Positions 26,275 to 34,479 are shown, counted from the stretch's first letter. The stretch is 64,000 nucleotides of DNA from Streptomyces chartreusis NRRL 3882 (GCF_900236475.1 NZ_LT963352.1:8837001-8901000), one strand, 5' to 3'. Numbers and translations: made by a program. The notes: a model not told the origin generated them from the letters alone.

Positions 26275-26457
26275 GACCAGGCGGCCCGCGCGGTGACGCT
26301 GATGCTGACGTTCGCCGGTGGCTGCACCTGGGCCAAGACCCGCCGCCTGGCCGAGCCCTCAGCCCACGATGACGACCTGCGCATCGCGGCCTACCAGCTG
26401 ATGGACGCCGCCGGCCTGCAGCGTGGCCGGCTGACCGGTCTTGTGTTGAAAGGGGCA
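26275..26457 (+). pseudogene. Y-family DNA polymerase, C-terminal fragment
   Basis: RDQAARAVTLMLTFAGG, WAKTRRLAEPSAHDDDLRI and AAYQLMDAAGLQRGRLTGLV match the little-finger domain of Streptomyces Y-family (DinB/ImuB-like) polymerases. There is no catalytic part and the frame passes straight into a different gene fragment at 26459. Confidence 0.6.
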
Positions 26458-26458
26458 G

Positions 26459-26671
26459 GACGAGGCCGGTATCCGCACCTACGCCTTCGTCGGCCCGCTC
26501 CTGCCCCACTTCGCCACCCAGCCCGAGCTTGTGGACGACCTCTTCGGGCAGCTCGTCGAGGCGGGAGTCGGTGAGGTGTTCATGGAGCACATCGACGTCA
26601 AGCGCTACATCCGCGAGCGCATGGACCAGGTCTCGCCGACGAGACGCGAACGTCTGGGCCGGTCGACGTGA
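26459..26671 (+). pseudogene. Radical SAM protein, C-terminal fragment
   Basis: DEAGIRTYAFVGPLLPHFAT, DDLFGQLVEAGVGEVFMEHI and DVKRYIRERMDQ match the C-terminal region of spore-photolyase-like radical SAM proteins. The iron-sulfur CxxxCxxC part is absent. It is fused at the DNA level between polymerase and DoxX fragments. Confidence 0.5.
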
Positions 26672-26861
26672 CCACCGCACAGATCACGTCGCCCTGGCCC
26701 TGGTCTTCCTGCCACTGGGAGCGGCGAAGATCGCCGCGGTGCCGTTCATGCGGCAGGCGGCAGCGCACTTCGGCATGTCGCCGGGCCTCTACTGCGTCGT
26801 CGGCACCCTGGAAGTGGCCGGAGCCTCCCGGCTACTGCTGCCGCTGATCTCACTCGGATGA
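26672..26861 (+). pseudogene. DoxX-like membrane protein fragment
   Basis: VALALVFLPLGAAKIAAVPF, MRQAAAHFGMSPGLYCVVG and TLEVAGA match the first two helices of DoxX-like proteins; the protein then stops at TGA 26859-26861, inside a sequence also found at 42205, so the 3' part was replaced. Confidence 0.55.
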
Positions 26862-26886
26862 AGCAACCTCAAGTGTCTGAGAACCG
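26850..26886 (+). repeat. Dispersed repeat, copy 1 (probable IS end)
   Basis: About 36 bases beginning TCACTCGGATGAAGCAACCT and continuing to GTCTGAGAACC recur at 42205-42241 with a few differences. A shared decayed transposon terminus is the likely explanation. Confidence 0.5.
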
Positions 26887-27141
26887 TGCCATTTCGGTTG
26901 GGCCACTCATTCAGGCCGCAGGTCCAGATGCGGGCACGGGTCCGGCCAGCATCGGGTCTGGCAGCGTCCATGTCATGGGTCATACCTGCCACGCGGGTCC
27001 GCTGGTCGTGTACTCGATGGCTGATCGTGCCCATGGGCCGATCCGCCCGAACCAGCGCAGCGCTTCCACCGCGGGGCCGGCTGCTCGCCGCATACGTGCA
27101 CACCGGCCCGATGACCCGCCGCCAGCGGGATCGCGCCGCTG

Positions 27142-27594
27142 TCACGCCGGACCGATGACCTTCTTGCGCATGTGGCCATAAACCACCGACGTCCGTACAT
27201 CAGCGAGTTCCGGGCGCTTCGCCAGCTTCTCCAGGACCACTGCGTGCAGATGGTCGGTGTCCCGCACGGCGACGTGCACGAGGAAGTCGTCGTTGCCGGT
27301 GAGGACGAAGATCGAGACGACCTCGGGCATCCCCTCCAGGAAGGTCTGGAAGGTTTCGATCACCGCACGTGTCGGCGGGCGGACCCGTACGGCGATCACC
27401 GCCTGCAGCCCGCGGCCGATCGCCGCGAGGTCTGCCTCCGCGTGAAACCCTGTCAGGACGCCGCTTTTGCGCAGCGATCGGATTCGCTCCAGGCAGGTGG
27501 ACGGGGCGATACCGAGTTCCTCCGCCATGTCACGGTTGGTGCGCCGACCGTCCTCCTGCAGCATCCGGACCAACGCCGAATCTAGTTCGTCCAC
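27142..27594 (-). CDS. Lrp/AsnC-family transcriptional regulator
   Basis: 150 residues. Helix-turn-helix RRTNRDMAEELGIAPSTCLE, then RIRSLRKSGVLTGFHAEADL, followed by the RAM ligand-binding fold (AVIAVRVRPPTRAVIETFQT, VLTGNDDFLVHVAVRDTDHL). The start is GTG at 27594. It diverges from an EamA transporter, a common pairing in which the regulator responds to an amino acid that the transporter exports. Confidence 0.9.
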   Translation of the reverse strand: MDELDSALVRMLQEDGRRTNRDMAEELGIAPSTCLERIRSLRKSGVLTGFHAEADLAAIGRGLQAVIAVRVRPPTRAVIETFQTFLEGMPEVVSIFVLTGNDDFLVHVAVRDTDHLHAVVLEKLAKRPELADVRTSVVYGHMRKKVIGPA

Positions 27595-27740
27595 GCTTGC
27601 CTCACCTCACGAGATTCCGAAGATGATTCGGTCACTTGGCAACGCCTTCGATTGTGTTGTTAGCCTCCAGCTTAGTTGGCCGACGTTCGTTCGGTCACGG
27701 TGTGGTTGGCGGCACTGGTAGCGGAGAGGGGCGACTCGAT

Positions 27741-28787
27741 ATGCGTGAGCGAGGACCAACAGTCTGGGCGGTGTGTGCGGTCATGGCGGCCGCACTGTTC
27801 TGGAGCAGTTCCTACGCGGTGACGAAGCAGGTGCTGAAAGACGTCGGCCCGCTCAGTATCGGCGCCATCAGGTTCACCCTCGCGGCGTTACTCCTGGGCG
27901 TGATGGTACGGCTCAGGCCGCACCGTCCGGCCCGGCCGGGACCCCGGCAGCGGCGGCAGCTCTACCTGAGCGGCTTCCTCGGCATCACCGTGTACTTCAT
28001 TCTGGAGAACGTCGGCGTTGATCTGTCCACGGCATCCGACGCGTCGCTGATCGTGGCTACGTACCCGCTGATGACGATGCTGGTGGAGCTGGTCGTCTTC
28101 CGCACCCGGATGCCGCTGCCGAGGGCGACGGGCGTGCTGCTGGCTACCGTCGGCGCCTACCTCGTCGTACGCAACGGAGCCGAGGTCGGAGGCAGTTCGC
28201 GCTGGCTGGGCGACATCCTGCTGCTGCTCGGCGGGCTGGCCTGGGCCGGTTACAACGTGCTCGGCAAGCGCGCGAGCGCCGGCCAGGACGCCACGAGCGT
28301 CACCTACTACCAGACCCTGGCGGGCGCGGCCGGCTTCCTGCTCGCGTCCCTGCTGGAGGCCGACGACTGGCGGATGCCGGGCGCGACCGCCTCATCGCTG
28401 CTGGCCTACCTGGCCGTGGCGTGCTCGGTCGGCGGCTTCCTGCTCTACAACTACGGCCTGCGCAGGATGGCGTCGAGCGTCGCGGTCAACATCCTCAACC
28501 TGGTCCCAGTCTTCGGCGTCATCGGCGCCGTCGTGATCAACGGGGAGTCGATCAGGCTCGCCCAAGTCGCGGGCGGCGTGATCATCATCGTCGGAGTGGC
28601 GCTGGGCATGATTGACAGAGGACAGGGAGCCATGGCGAAGCCGGACGCGAGGGGAGGCAAACCTTCCAGGACTGCGACCGCCCGGACTGCGGCGGAGGCG
28701 AGGCCCAAGCCGGACGAGCCCGAAGCGGATGTACCAACCGTGCATGGAGTGATCAGCGGGGCTTCGCGACGAGTCCTGGATTCTTGA
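27741..28787 (+). CDS. EamA/DMT-superfamily exporter
   Basis: 348 residues with ten membrane helices in two EamA repeats: FWSSSYAVTKQVLKDVGPLS, SDASLIVATYPLMTMLVELV, LAWAGYNVLGKRASAGQDAT and NILNLVPVFGVIGAVVINGE. The start is ATG at 27741, after GAGAGGGG. The last 50 residues (PDARGGKPSRTATARTAAEA on) are hydrophilic and longer than usual; the final part abuts decayed DNA and may not be native. Probably exports amino acids or metabolites under control of the divergent Lrp regulator. Confidence 0.88.
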   Translation: MRERGPTVWAVCAVMAAALFWSSSYAVTKQVLKDVGPLSIGAIRFTLAALLLGVMVRLRPHRPARPGPRQRRQLYLSGFLGITVYFILENVGVDLSTASDASLIVATYPLMTMLVELVVFRTRMPLPRATGVLLATVGAYLVVRNGAEVGGSSRWLGDILLLLGGLAWAGYNVLGKRASAGQDATSVTYYQTLAGAAGFLLASLLEADDWRMPGATASSLLAYLAVACSVGGFLLYNYGLRRMASSVAVNILNLVPVFGVIGAVVINGESIRLAQVAGGVIIIVGVALGMIDRGQGAMAKPDARGGKPSRTATARTAAEARPKPDEPEADVPTVHGVISGASRRVLDS

Positions 28788-28799
28788 AGTCGCTGATGG

Positions 28800-29030
28800 T
28801 CACCGTCACTGGGAAGCTGCCGCGTCTCCAGGGTCAGCTGGTGGACGACGCGGACGAGGGCTTCGCGGTCGGCGCGCAGTTCGGCGAGCTCCTGCTGGTC
28901 TGCTGCGCGGAGTTCCTTGAGTTTCACGACCTGTTTGCGTAGCCGTACTTCGGGCTTGGCAGGTCGGGCCCGCCGGCGGACCTTGGCGTAGAAGTCGTTC
29001 TTCAGGTCGGGGTGGCGCCGGGTGACTCTG
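28800..29030 (-). pseudogene. Coiled-coil protein fragment
   Basis: The minus strand reads HPDLKNDFYAKVRRRARPAK, VRLRKQVVKLKELRAADQQE and LAELRADREALVRVVHQLTL, a charged coiled coil like the small helper proteins of some site-specific transposons. It is joined in frame to the end of the hydrolase relic at about 29030 and has no start of its own. Identification is tentative. Confidence 0.4.
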
Positions 29031-29284
29031 AGGGTGACGGTGTCCCCGGGGGCCAGGCGAGGGTGGGCGTCGAGTCCGCGGCGTCCCCACAGTTCTGCCA
29101 GGGCAGCCGCCGCCGCAGGTTCCGGAGCCGAGGATGTCGCCGATGCGGACCTCCGGTGCCCCGCGAGGCGTAGGCGATCACCTGGGCGTGGCTGAAGGCC
29201 ATGTTGCTCCGCATGTCCTCGCCGACGACGGTGCCGTGGACGGCGGCCGTCATCCGCAGGCCGAGGCGTTGCCTGCTCGGTAGG

Positions 29285-30336
29285 TGTATTGATCACGAGC
29301 GTTGTTAACGGGGGCCGGTCTTGATCGTGGCGAAGGCCCCCGTGTGTGGTGGAGGTGTCGAATCTTCACCGCACGGAGGCCTTCGTGTTCCACCGTAATG
29401 CCCGGCTGACCGTTCACGGCAGGCGGCTGCTGGTCGAACGTGTCCGCACCGGTCGCCCTGTCGCCCATGTTGCCGCCGAGATGGGCATCTCCCGCGTCAC
29501 CGCGCACAAGTGGATGCGCCGCTGGCGGGCTGAAGGCGAGCAAGGACTGCACGATCGGTCCAGCCGTCCGCGCACGACACCGCACCGCACGGCAGGGGCG
29601 ATCGAAGCCCGCGTGTGCCGTCTTCGGCAGGACCGCAAGCTCGGCCCGGCCCGCATCGGTCCGATCCTGGGCCTGCCCGCCTCGACCGTCCACCGCGTCC
29701 TGGTCCGCCACGGCCTGAACCGCCTGGCCTTCCTGGACCGGCCCACCGGCCAGATCATCCGCCGCTACGAGCACGCCCGCCCCGGCGAGCTGATCCACGT
29801 CGACGTCAAGAAACTCGGCCGCATCCCCGACGGCGGCGGCCACAAAGTCCTCGGCCGACAAGCCGGCCGCGCCACCCGCACCAGCATGGGCTTCGACCAC
29901 GTCCACTCCGCCGTCGACGACCACTCCCGCCTCGCCTACAGCGAGATCCATCCGGACGAGAAGGCCGCCACCTGCGCAGACTTCCTCCGCCGGGCCGCAG
30001 CCTTCTTCACCACCTGCGGCATCGACCGCATCGAACGGGTCCTGACCGACAACGCCTGGCCCTACCGCAAAAGCTTCGCCTGGCAGCAGGCCCTGGCCGA
30101 CCTCGGCGCGACCGGCAAGCTCACCCGCGCCTACCGGCCGCAGACCAACGGCAAGGTCGAACGCTTCAACCGCACCCTGCTCGACGAATGGGCCTACCTG
30201 CGGCCCTACACCAGCAACACCGAGCGGACTGCAGCTCTGACAGACTTCCTGCACACCTACAACCACCACCGCTGCCACACCGCACTCGGAGGCAAGCCAC
30301 CCATCACCCGCGTGAACAACCCTGCGGGTCAATACA
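29285..30336 (+). mobile_element. IS481-family insertion sequence, complete
   Basis: 1,052 bases. Imperfect terminal inverted repeats start TGTATTGATCACGAGCGTTG (29285 on) and, read inward from the right, TGTATTGACCCGCAGGGTTG (30336 back). Flanking direct repeats GGTAGG (29279-29284 and 30337-30342) are the target-site duplication. Contains one intact transposase gene. Confidence 0.88.
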
Positions 30337-30341
30337 GGTAG
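29385..30341 (+). CDS. IS481-family transposase
   Basis: 318 residues. An N-terminal helix-turn-helix (RPVAHVAAEMGISRVTAHKW) and second wing (KLGPARIGPILGLPASTVHR) are followed by the DDE core: LIHVDVKKLGRIPDGGGHK, HSAVDDHSRLAYSEIHPDEK and RPQTNGKVERFNRTLLDEWA supply the acidic triad (D, D, E). GTG start after GGAGG. The stop codon TAG lies just outside the IS, within the target duplication, so the last codons depend on the insertion site. Confidence 0.92.
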   Translation: MFHRNARLTVHGRRLLVERVRTGRPVAHVAAEMGISRVTAHKWMRRWRAEGEQGLHDRSSRPRTTPHRTAGAIEARVCRLRQDRKLGPARIGPILGLPASTVHRVLVRHGLNRLAFLDRPTGQIIRRYEHARPGELIHVDVKKLGRIPDGGGHKVLGRQAGRATRTSMGFDHVHSAVDDHSRLAYSEIHPDEKAATCADFLRRAAAFFTTCGIDRIERVLTDNAWPYRKSFAWQQALADLGATGKLTRAYRPQTNGKVERFNRTLLDEWAYLRPYTSNTERTAALTDFLHTYNHHRCHTALGGKPPITRVNNPAGQYR

Positions 30342-30342
30342 G

Positions 30343-30649
30343 GCTCCAGTTCGTCGGGGGTGACGAACACCGGGCCGAGCGTGGTGGCGCTGTCCTTGCC
30401 CTTGGCGGGGCCGAGGCGGACTTGCATCTCCGTCGGTCGGCATGGTGAGGACGGTGCCGCCGCGCAGCACGACGCGATGCCGAGGCAAGATGATGACTCC
30501 TTCGTCATCCGAGCCACAGAGGCAGTGCCTCCCACGGACTCTCACCTCACCGGAGGAGGAGACCGGGGATCATCAGCCGAATCGGTTGTGAACCGGCCAT
30601 GACCGAGGTGTTGACGGCCCGGCCCCCTCTGACATAAACGGAAGCACCG
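30343..30649. other. Decayed DNA between FAH and ligase relics
   Basis: Beyond the FAH remnant (to about 30480) nothing with a start and family motif is visible. Frames are open but uninformative. Confidence 0.35.
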
Positions 30650-30760
30650 GCAGTGCGGGCGCAGGATCACCTTCCCGGCATCGAGGGCGATCAGCGCCCG
30701 GAGCCCGTCCCACTTCGGCTCCGCCGCCCAGCCCGGGCGAGCGGCTGTCGCCAGGGGGAC
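30650..30760 (-). pseudogene. ATP-dependent DNA ligase, N-terminal fragment
   Basis: Minus strand: RPGWAAEPKWDGLRALIALD followed by AGKVILR. EPKWDG is the adenylation motif with the catalytic lysine (KxDG) of LigB/LigD-type ligases. The match ends after some 35 residues, so only this motif region survives. Confidence 0.55.
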
Positions 30761-30900
30761 ACGCCCGCTGGGGATGACGATGGCGGTCAGTATGCGGCAG
30801 CGTCCTGCGGCCCGGCCGCCCGGGTGCAGGTGAGGCGGTAGAGACTCGGTGCCGGTCCCGATGATGTGCCCGCCGAACGTGAAACGGGATGCCTCCTAAA

Positions 30901-30918
30901 TAATATTGCAGTAATATT
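30901..30918. promoter_or_regulatory. AT-rich repeat upstream of the TetR gene
   Basis: TAATATT occurs at 30901-30907 and 30912-30918; because AATATT is itself palindromic the pair also forms an inverted repeat. The element ends five bases before the ATG and is the only AT-rich island nearby. A likely promoter/operator. Confidence 0.5.
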
Positions 30919-30923
30919 TTTTT

Positions 30924-31514
30924 ATGACGCAGCATGCTGACGCTGACACAAGACGCGGCCAGGTCGCCTCCGCGCTGATGAGTGTGGTCGCCGAACGGGG
31001 ACTGGCGCGGACCACCCTCGCTGACGTGGCACGGACGGCGGGTGTGTCCGTGGGGCTCGTCCAGCGCTATTTCCGTTCGAAGGACGAGCTGCTGAGGTTC
31101 GGCATCGAGTATGTCTACAGGCGCGCCGAGGAGCGCATCGCCGCCATTCCGGTCGAGCCGCCGGTCCGGGAGTTCGTCGTGCGGCTGATGGAGACGTTCC
31201 TGCCGCTGACGGTCGAGCGGCGCGCCGAGCTGCGAGTCTGGCTCAGCTTCGTGCAGGCGTCGCTTACCGACGCCGACATGGCGGCGATTCACCGGGACGC
31301 TACCGTGCGGCTCCTGCGGGGCGTCGAGGAGGCATTGTGCGGCGCGCAGCGGGCCGGCGAACTCGCCGCGGGTGTCGACACCGAGGCGGAGGCGGCGGCG
31401 CTGGTCGCGTTCGTGGACGGGCTGTGCCTGCACCACGCGGCGACCGGGAACGGGTTCGACGCGTCCCGCATCAGCGCCGCGTTGGACGCCTACGTTGACC
31501 GGCTGTTCGACTGA
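30924..31514 (+). CDS. TetR-family transcriptional regulator
   Basis: 196 residues. N-terminal helix-turn-helix RTTLADVARTAGVSVGLVQR with YFRSKDELLRFGIEYVYRRA, then a ligand domain of helices ending AALDAYVDRLFD. The ATG follows a T-run with no ribosome site, so translation may be leaderless, with the transcript starting at or near the ATG. Its stop overlaps the next gene by one base, so the regulator probably controls that membrane protein along with itself. Confidence 0.9.
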   Translation: MTQHADADTRRGQVASALMSVVAERGLARTTLADVARTAGVSVGLVQRYFRSKDELLRFGIEYVYRRAEERIAAIPVEPPVREFVVRLMETFLPLTVERRAELRVWLSFVQASLTDADMAAIHRDATVRLLRGVEEALCGAQRAGELAAGVDTEAEAAALVAFVDGLCLHHAATGNGFDASRISAALDAYVDRLFD

Positions 31515-32272
31515 TGAGCGCGACGCTGGCGCTGGCGCTGGCCGGGCTTGGGCTGCTGGACAGCACAAGCTTCGGCACCCTGCTGATCCCGATCTGGCTG
31601 TTGCTCACCCCGGGGCGGGTGCGCGCCGGCCGGATCGCCGTCTACCTGGCTACGGTCGCGACGTTCTACTTCTGCGTCGGCGTTCTCTTGGTGCTGGGGG
31701 CCGATGCGGTGCTGGAGGCCGTCCGGGCGGCCTTCGCCGACGTTGCCCAGACGAACCTGCGGATCGGGCAGCTCGTCCTCGGTTTGATCGTCATCGCCTT
31801 GAGCTACCGGCTGGAGGCCCGCGCCCGCCGCCGGGCGGGCAGACCGGGCCGACTGCAGCGTTGGCGGGCTGCGGCGATGTCGGGTGCCGTGCCGGACGGC
31901 GAAGGTCTGGACGGCCGGGACAAGCGGGGTGGAGGCGTGCGCGGCCTGATGAGCCTCGCGTTGGTGGCCACGGCGCTGGAGATCATCACCATGGTGCCCT
32001 ACCTGGCGGCCGTCGGCTTAGTCGCGAATGCCGATCTGACCTGGCAGGTCATCGGCGGGGCGCTGGCCGGCTATTGCGTCGTGATGATCCTCCCGGCGGT
32101 CCTCCTCGGCGTCGTCCGGATCGCCGCGCACGACCGCGCCGAGCCAGTCCTGCAGCGGATCAACGACTGGTTCACCCGCAACAGCGCCAAGGCGCTCGGC
32201 TGGACTGTCGGGGGGATCGGCATCGGAATGGTCCTCAACGCCGTGACCGCCCTTCTCGCTCAACCCGTCTGA
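31514..32272 (+). CDS. GAP/Sap-family membrane protein
   Basis: 252 residues with six or so membrane helices (LALALAGLGLLDSTSFGTLL, GQLVLGLIVIALSYRLEARA, LMSLALVATALEIITMVPYL, VVMILPAVLLGVVRIAAH). The two-repeat layout separated by a charged cytoplasmic loop (residues 100-145) fits the GAP (Sap, sulfolipid-addressing) family, relatives of LysE-type exporters. Start TGATGA overlap with tetR. Likely exports a lipid or small compound sensed by the TetR protein. Confidence 0.85.
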   Translation: MSATLALALAGLGLLDSTSFGTLLIPIWLLLTPGRVRAGRIAVYLATVATFYFCVGVLLVLGADAVLEAVRAAFADVAQTNLRIGQLVLGLIVIALSYRLEARARRRAGRPGRLQRWRAAAMSGAVPDGEGLDGRDKRGGGVRGLMSLALVATALEIITMVPYLAAVGLVANADLTWQVIGGALAGYCVVMILPAVLLGVVRIAAHDRAEPVLQRINDWFTRNSAKALGWTVGGIGIGMVLNAVTALLAQPV

Positions 32273-32279
32273 ACTCGCG

Positions 32280-32915
32280 TCAGACGCCAGAATCTCCAGC
32301 AACTGCAACTTTCGAAACACGCCCTACAGCAGGACCATCAGCTCGGTCATCTGCTCTGGCCCCTCGCTCTACCAGAACGAGGGGCCGCCGCCTTGAACCC
32401 CAGCACGCCCGGCTTGCGGGAAAGGGGGAAGCGCAGTCCCCTTGAGGCTGACGGAGCCGGCGCCCGCCGGGGCCGCACGTACGCGTCAGGCTGGGGAGGG
32501 ACCAGCCGCAGTCGTTGCGGTTGATTTTCAGGGAGCGGGTCTGGTCGTTGAGGTTGTAGCCGCGCAGGTCGTGAATGGATCCGCCGCTGCGGGTGATGCA
32601 CGTATGCCGGCCGCTGTGGTTGCGCTTCTCGTACACGCGGGCTGTGCGGTCGGAGTTGTTGCGGATGGAGCTGCCGCGGTCACGGATTGCGGAGGGGAGG
32701 TCCCTCACGCTGCCGTCCACGGCACGCCGCACCCACGGCTGACCGCCGAAGTCGATCTCCGGGTAGATGCACACGTGGCCGGACGGGCAGTCGATCGCTG
32801 GCTTCACAAGGAACGCAAGCCCGAGCAGGTGCGGGTGCAGTTGCCGGCGCGCCGCCGCGCCGAGAGTCTTGGGCCTTTCACACCGGGGGGCGACCGGATT
32901 ATGCACGGACCGCAT
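32280..32915 (-). CDS. Peptidase inhibitor I36-like protein, ends uncertain
   Basis: The core, CPSGHVCIYPEIDFGGQPWV to YNLNDQTRSLKINRNDC, is a clear I36/beta-gamma-crystallin-like domain with the usual cysteines, as in secreted Streptomyces inhibitors. Upstream, KTLGAAARRQLHPHLLGLAF looks like a damaged signal peptide. Downstream the frame runs 60 residues into DNA holding an IS-end sequence, which is not part of the family. Export may thus be lost. No ribosome site was found for the ATG at 32915. Confidence 0.6.
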   Translation of the reverse strand: MRSVHNPVAPRCERPKTLGAAARRQLHPHLLGLAFLVKPAIDCPSGHVCIYPEIDFGGQPWVRRAVDGSVRDLPSAIRDRGSSIRNNSDRTARVYEKRNHSGRHTCITRSGGSIHDLRGYNLNDQTRSLKINRNDCGWSLPSLTRTCGPGGRRLRQPQGDCASPFPASRACWGSRRRPLVLVERGARADDRADGPAVGRVSKVAVAGDSGV

Positions 32916-33154
32916 GGTCCCAGGCCGGCTCGCCGAAACGGGGTCGCGATCGACGACAGCAGCCGCTACGAACCGTGACCACGTGCCCCTGCGGCGGTCA
33001 TGCAGTCAGACGAGCCGGATGCCGTAGGGGTCGTGGCGGCCCCCCACCGGTCCTTGCGGCCGGGGTCCCGGACTTTTCGCGCCGCGGACCGTCCAGCCCT
33101 CCCCGTTGTGGAACCGTTGGTTGATCTTGTTGCCGTAGGCGTTGACCGCCTGGA
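32916..33154. other. Gap with possible gene end on the minus strand
   Basis: On the minus strand a frame reads QAVNAYGNKINQRFHNGEGW ... HDPYGIRLV and stops near 33003. It looks like a real protein C-terminus but has no start or family I recognise; probably a relic. Confidence 0.3.
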
Positions 33155-33189
33155 TCGGATGCCACCTCCGCGCGGAAGATGGCATCCGA
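33155..33189 (-). terminator. Hairpin after the SGNH hydrolase gene
   Basis: A 10-bp stem (CGGATGCCA at 33156-33164 pairs with 33180-33188, plus one outer T-A pair) with a 15-base loop, 22 bases past the stop codon of the minus-strand hydrolase. Confidence 0.65.
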
Positions 33190-33210
33190 CCGGCTGGGCG
33201 CTGGAACCAG

Positions 33211-33930
33211 CTACGTGCTCTGGGTCAGCAGACCGGCGTCGATGACCTCGGCGATAAGGGTCGCTCCGCGGCTGTTCTGGTGGATGTGGTCGGTCGTGAG
33301 CACGAGACCTCGCCGCCGTGAGATCGTGTCGAGGCTGCGGCGCAGCACTGCGTGCTGGACGAGGACGCTGACGCTCGCTGCGGGCGTCACCTCCCGGTAG
33401 GGGATCGGCGGCGGGCCAGCTTGGCGTAGTTCCTCGGTCTGGCGTTCGTGGAGCGGAAGGTAGGCCACCTCGTTGGTGGCGGCGACCTCGGCGATCATCC
33501 GGCTGTACGCCTGCGATGCCTGTGCCGCTGCTCCGTCGAGTTGTTGGCCGAGTACCGGTAGCGACAGCAGACCGATCGTCGCGTCGGTCTCCGCTCGCAG
33601 CCGTGCGACGACGGTTCCCAGGCACTGTTGGAACCAGCCGGCTGACGGGCGATCGGGGAGCTGTTTGCGCTTCATGGCCTGCTCGACGGGGTAGCCGGCG
33701 AGGCTCGCTCGGGCGTCGTTGGTTCCGATCAAGACGGTGATCACATCGGGCGGGTTCGTGACGACGGCATCAAGGCGCTGCAAGAGGTTGTAGGCGAAGT
33801 CACCGTTGGCGCCGAGGCGGGCAAGCTGCACGTCACCGGGAGGGTGGCGTCGTCCAAGAAGGCCCAGGTAGTCGACGCTGAACTGCGCGCGGGTGAGGCT
33901 GTCGCCGAGGCACGCGATGCGTATCGTCAC
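33211..33930 (-). CDS. SGNH/GDSL-family hydrolase
   Basis: 239 residues. Block I IACLGDSLTRAQFSVDYLG (catalytic Ser), block II glycine in LARLGANGDFAYNLLQRLD, block III VITVLIGTNDARASLAG (GxND), and block V LTTDHIHQNSRGATLIAEVI with DxxH. No signal peptide, so probably cytoplasmic. GTG start with GGAGG nine bases upstream, overlapping the cupin stop (GTGA), so both are translated together. Substrate unknown; likely an ester or acyl conjugate. Confidence 0.88.
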   Translation of the reverse strand: MTIRIACLGDSLTRAQFSVDYLGLLGRRHPPGDVQLARLGANGDFAYNLLQRLDAVVTNPPDVITVLIGTNDARASLAGYPVEQAMKRKQLPDRPSAGWFQQCLGTVVARLRAETDATIGLLSLPVLGQQLDGAAAQASQAYSRMIAEVAATNEVAYLPLHERQTEELRQAGPPPIPYREVTPAASVSVLVQHAVLRRSLDTISRRRGLVLTTDHIHQNSRGATLIAEVIDAGLLTQST

Positions 33931-34397
33931 GGCGCTTCCTCCGGGCCGGGCGTGCCGACGCGTTCGGTCGGGCTGGTGTCGGTCCGAGGACGGTGGTCGG
34001 TGCCGAGGCTCGCGGTGATGGCCAGGATGGACGTAGGCCCCTCCATGTCGACCACGTGCCATACCCCGGCCGGGTTGATGGTGGCCTCGCCCGGCCCGAG
34101 CAGAACGCGGTCGGGCACCCCGTCCACGTCGCGGGTGACCGTCACGGACCCGCTGAGGCAAACGACCAGTTCGTCGCCTGCGGGGTGACTCTCCCAATGG
34201 TCGCCGAGGCCGTCGCCGTCGAAGATCATCACCATCCGGCCCTCGGCGCCGTCTGCCGCGACCGCGGCGCTGTAGGCCTGGAGCACCTCCGGGTCCCAGG
34301 CGAAGCCCTCGACGGGTTTCGCTCTCGATCCCAGTCCGAGGTGCACGGGGGTGGTCCGCAGGTCCATGGCGTTGCGTTCGTGGTTGACGAGTCTCAT
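33927..34397 (-). CDS. Cupin-domain protein
   Basis: 156 residues. Cupin motif 1 GDGLGDHWESHPAGDELVVC and LSGSVTV, motif 2 LLGPGEATINPAGVWHVVDM. The metal ligands (H, H/E, E, H) are largely recognisable. ATG at 34397 chosen; ATG at 34367 is possible, neither with a strong ribosome site. Translationally coupled to the SGNH hydrolase and 82 bases downstream of an AraC-type regulator, suggesting one small pathway. Confidence 0.8.
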   Translation of the reverse strand: MRLVNHERNAMDLRTTPVHLGLGSRAKPVEGFAWDPEVLQAYSAAVAADGAEGRMVMIFDGDGLGDHWESHPAGDELVVCLSGSVTVTRDVDGVPDRVLLGPGEATINPAGVWHVVDMEGPTSILAITASLGTDHRPRTDTSPTERVGTPGPEEAP

Positions 34398-34479
34398 GCC
34401 GGCGATCGTCCACGACAGCGATCGGGCGGTCTTGAAGAAAAGGGAAGAGAAGCCGACGCGACGGGCAGACAATTGGCGG

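Larger units (their letters stand above)
29032..30480 (-). pseudogene. Fumarylacetoacetate hydrolase (FAH) family gene, interrupted by IS481
   Basis: To the right of the IS, the minus strand reads RLGPAKGKDSATTLGPVFVT and PDELEPY; to the left it resumes with MTAAVHGTVVGEDMRSNMAF, SHAQVIAYASRGT, EVRIGDILGSGTCGGGC and LAELWGRRGLDAHPRLAPGD. Joined, these are the C-terminal half of an FAH-family hydrolase, including the GSGTC loop. There are also frameshifts in the left part, and the N-terminal half is gone. The insertion is flanked by a 6-base duplication. Confidence 0.7.
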
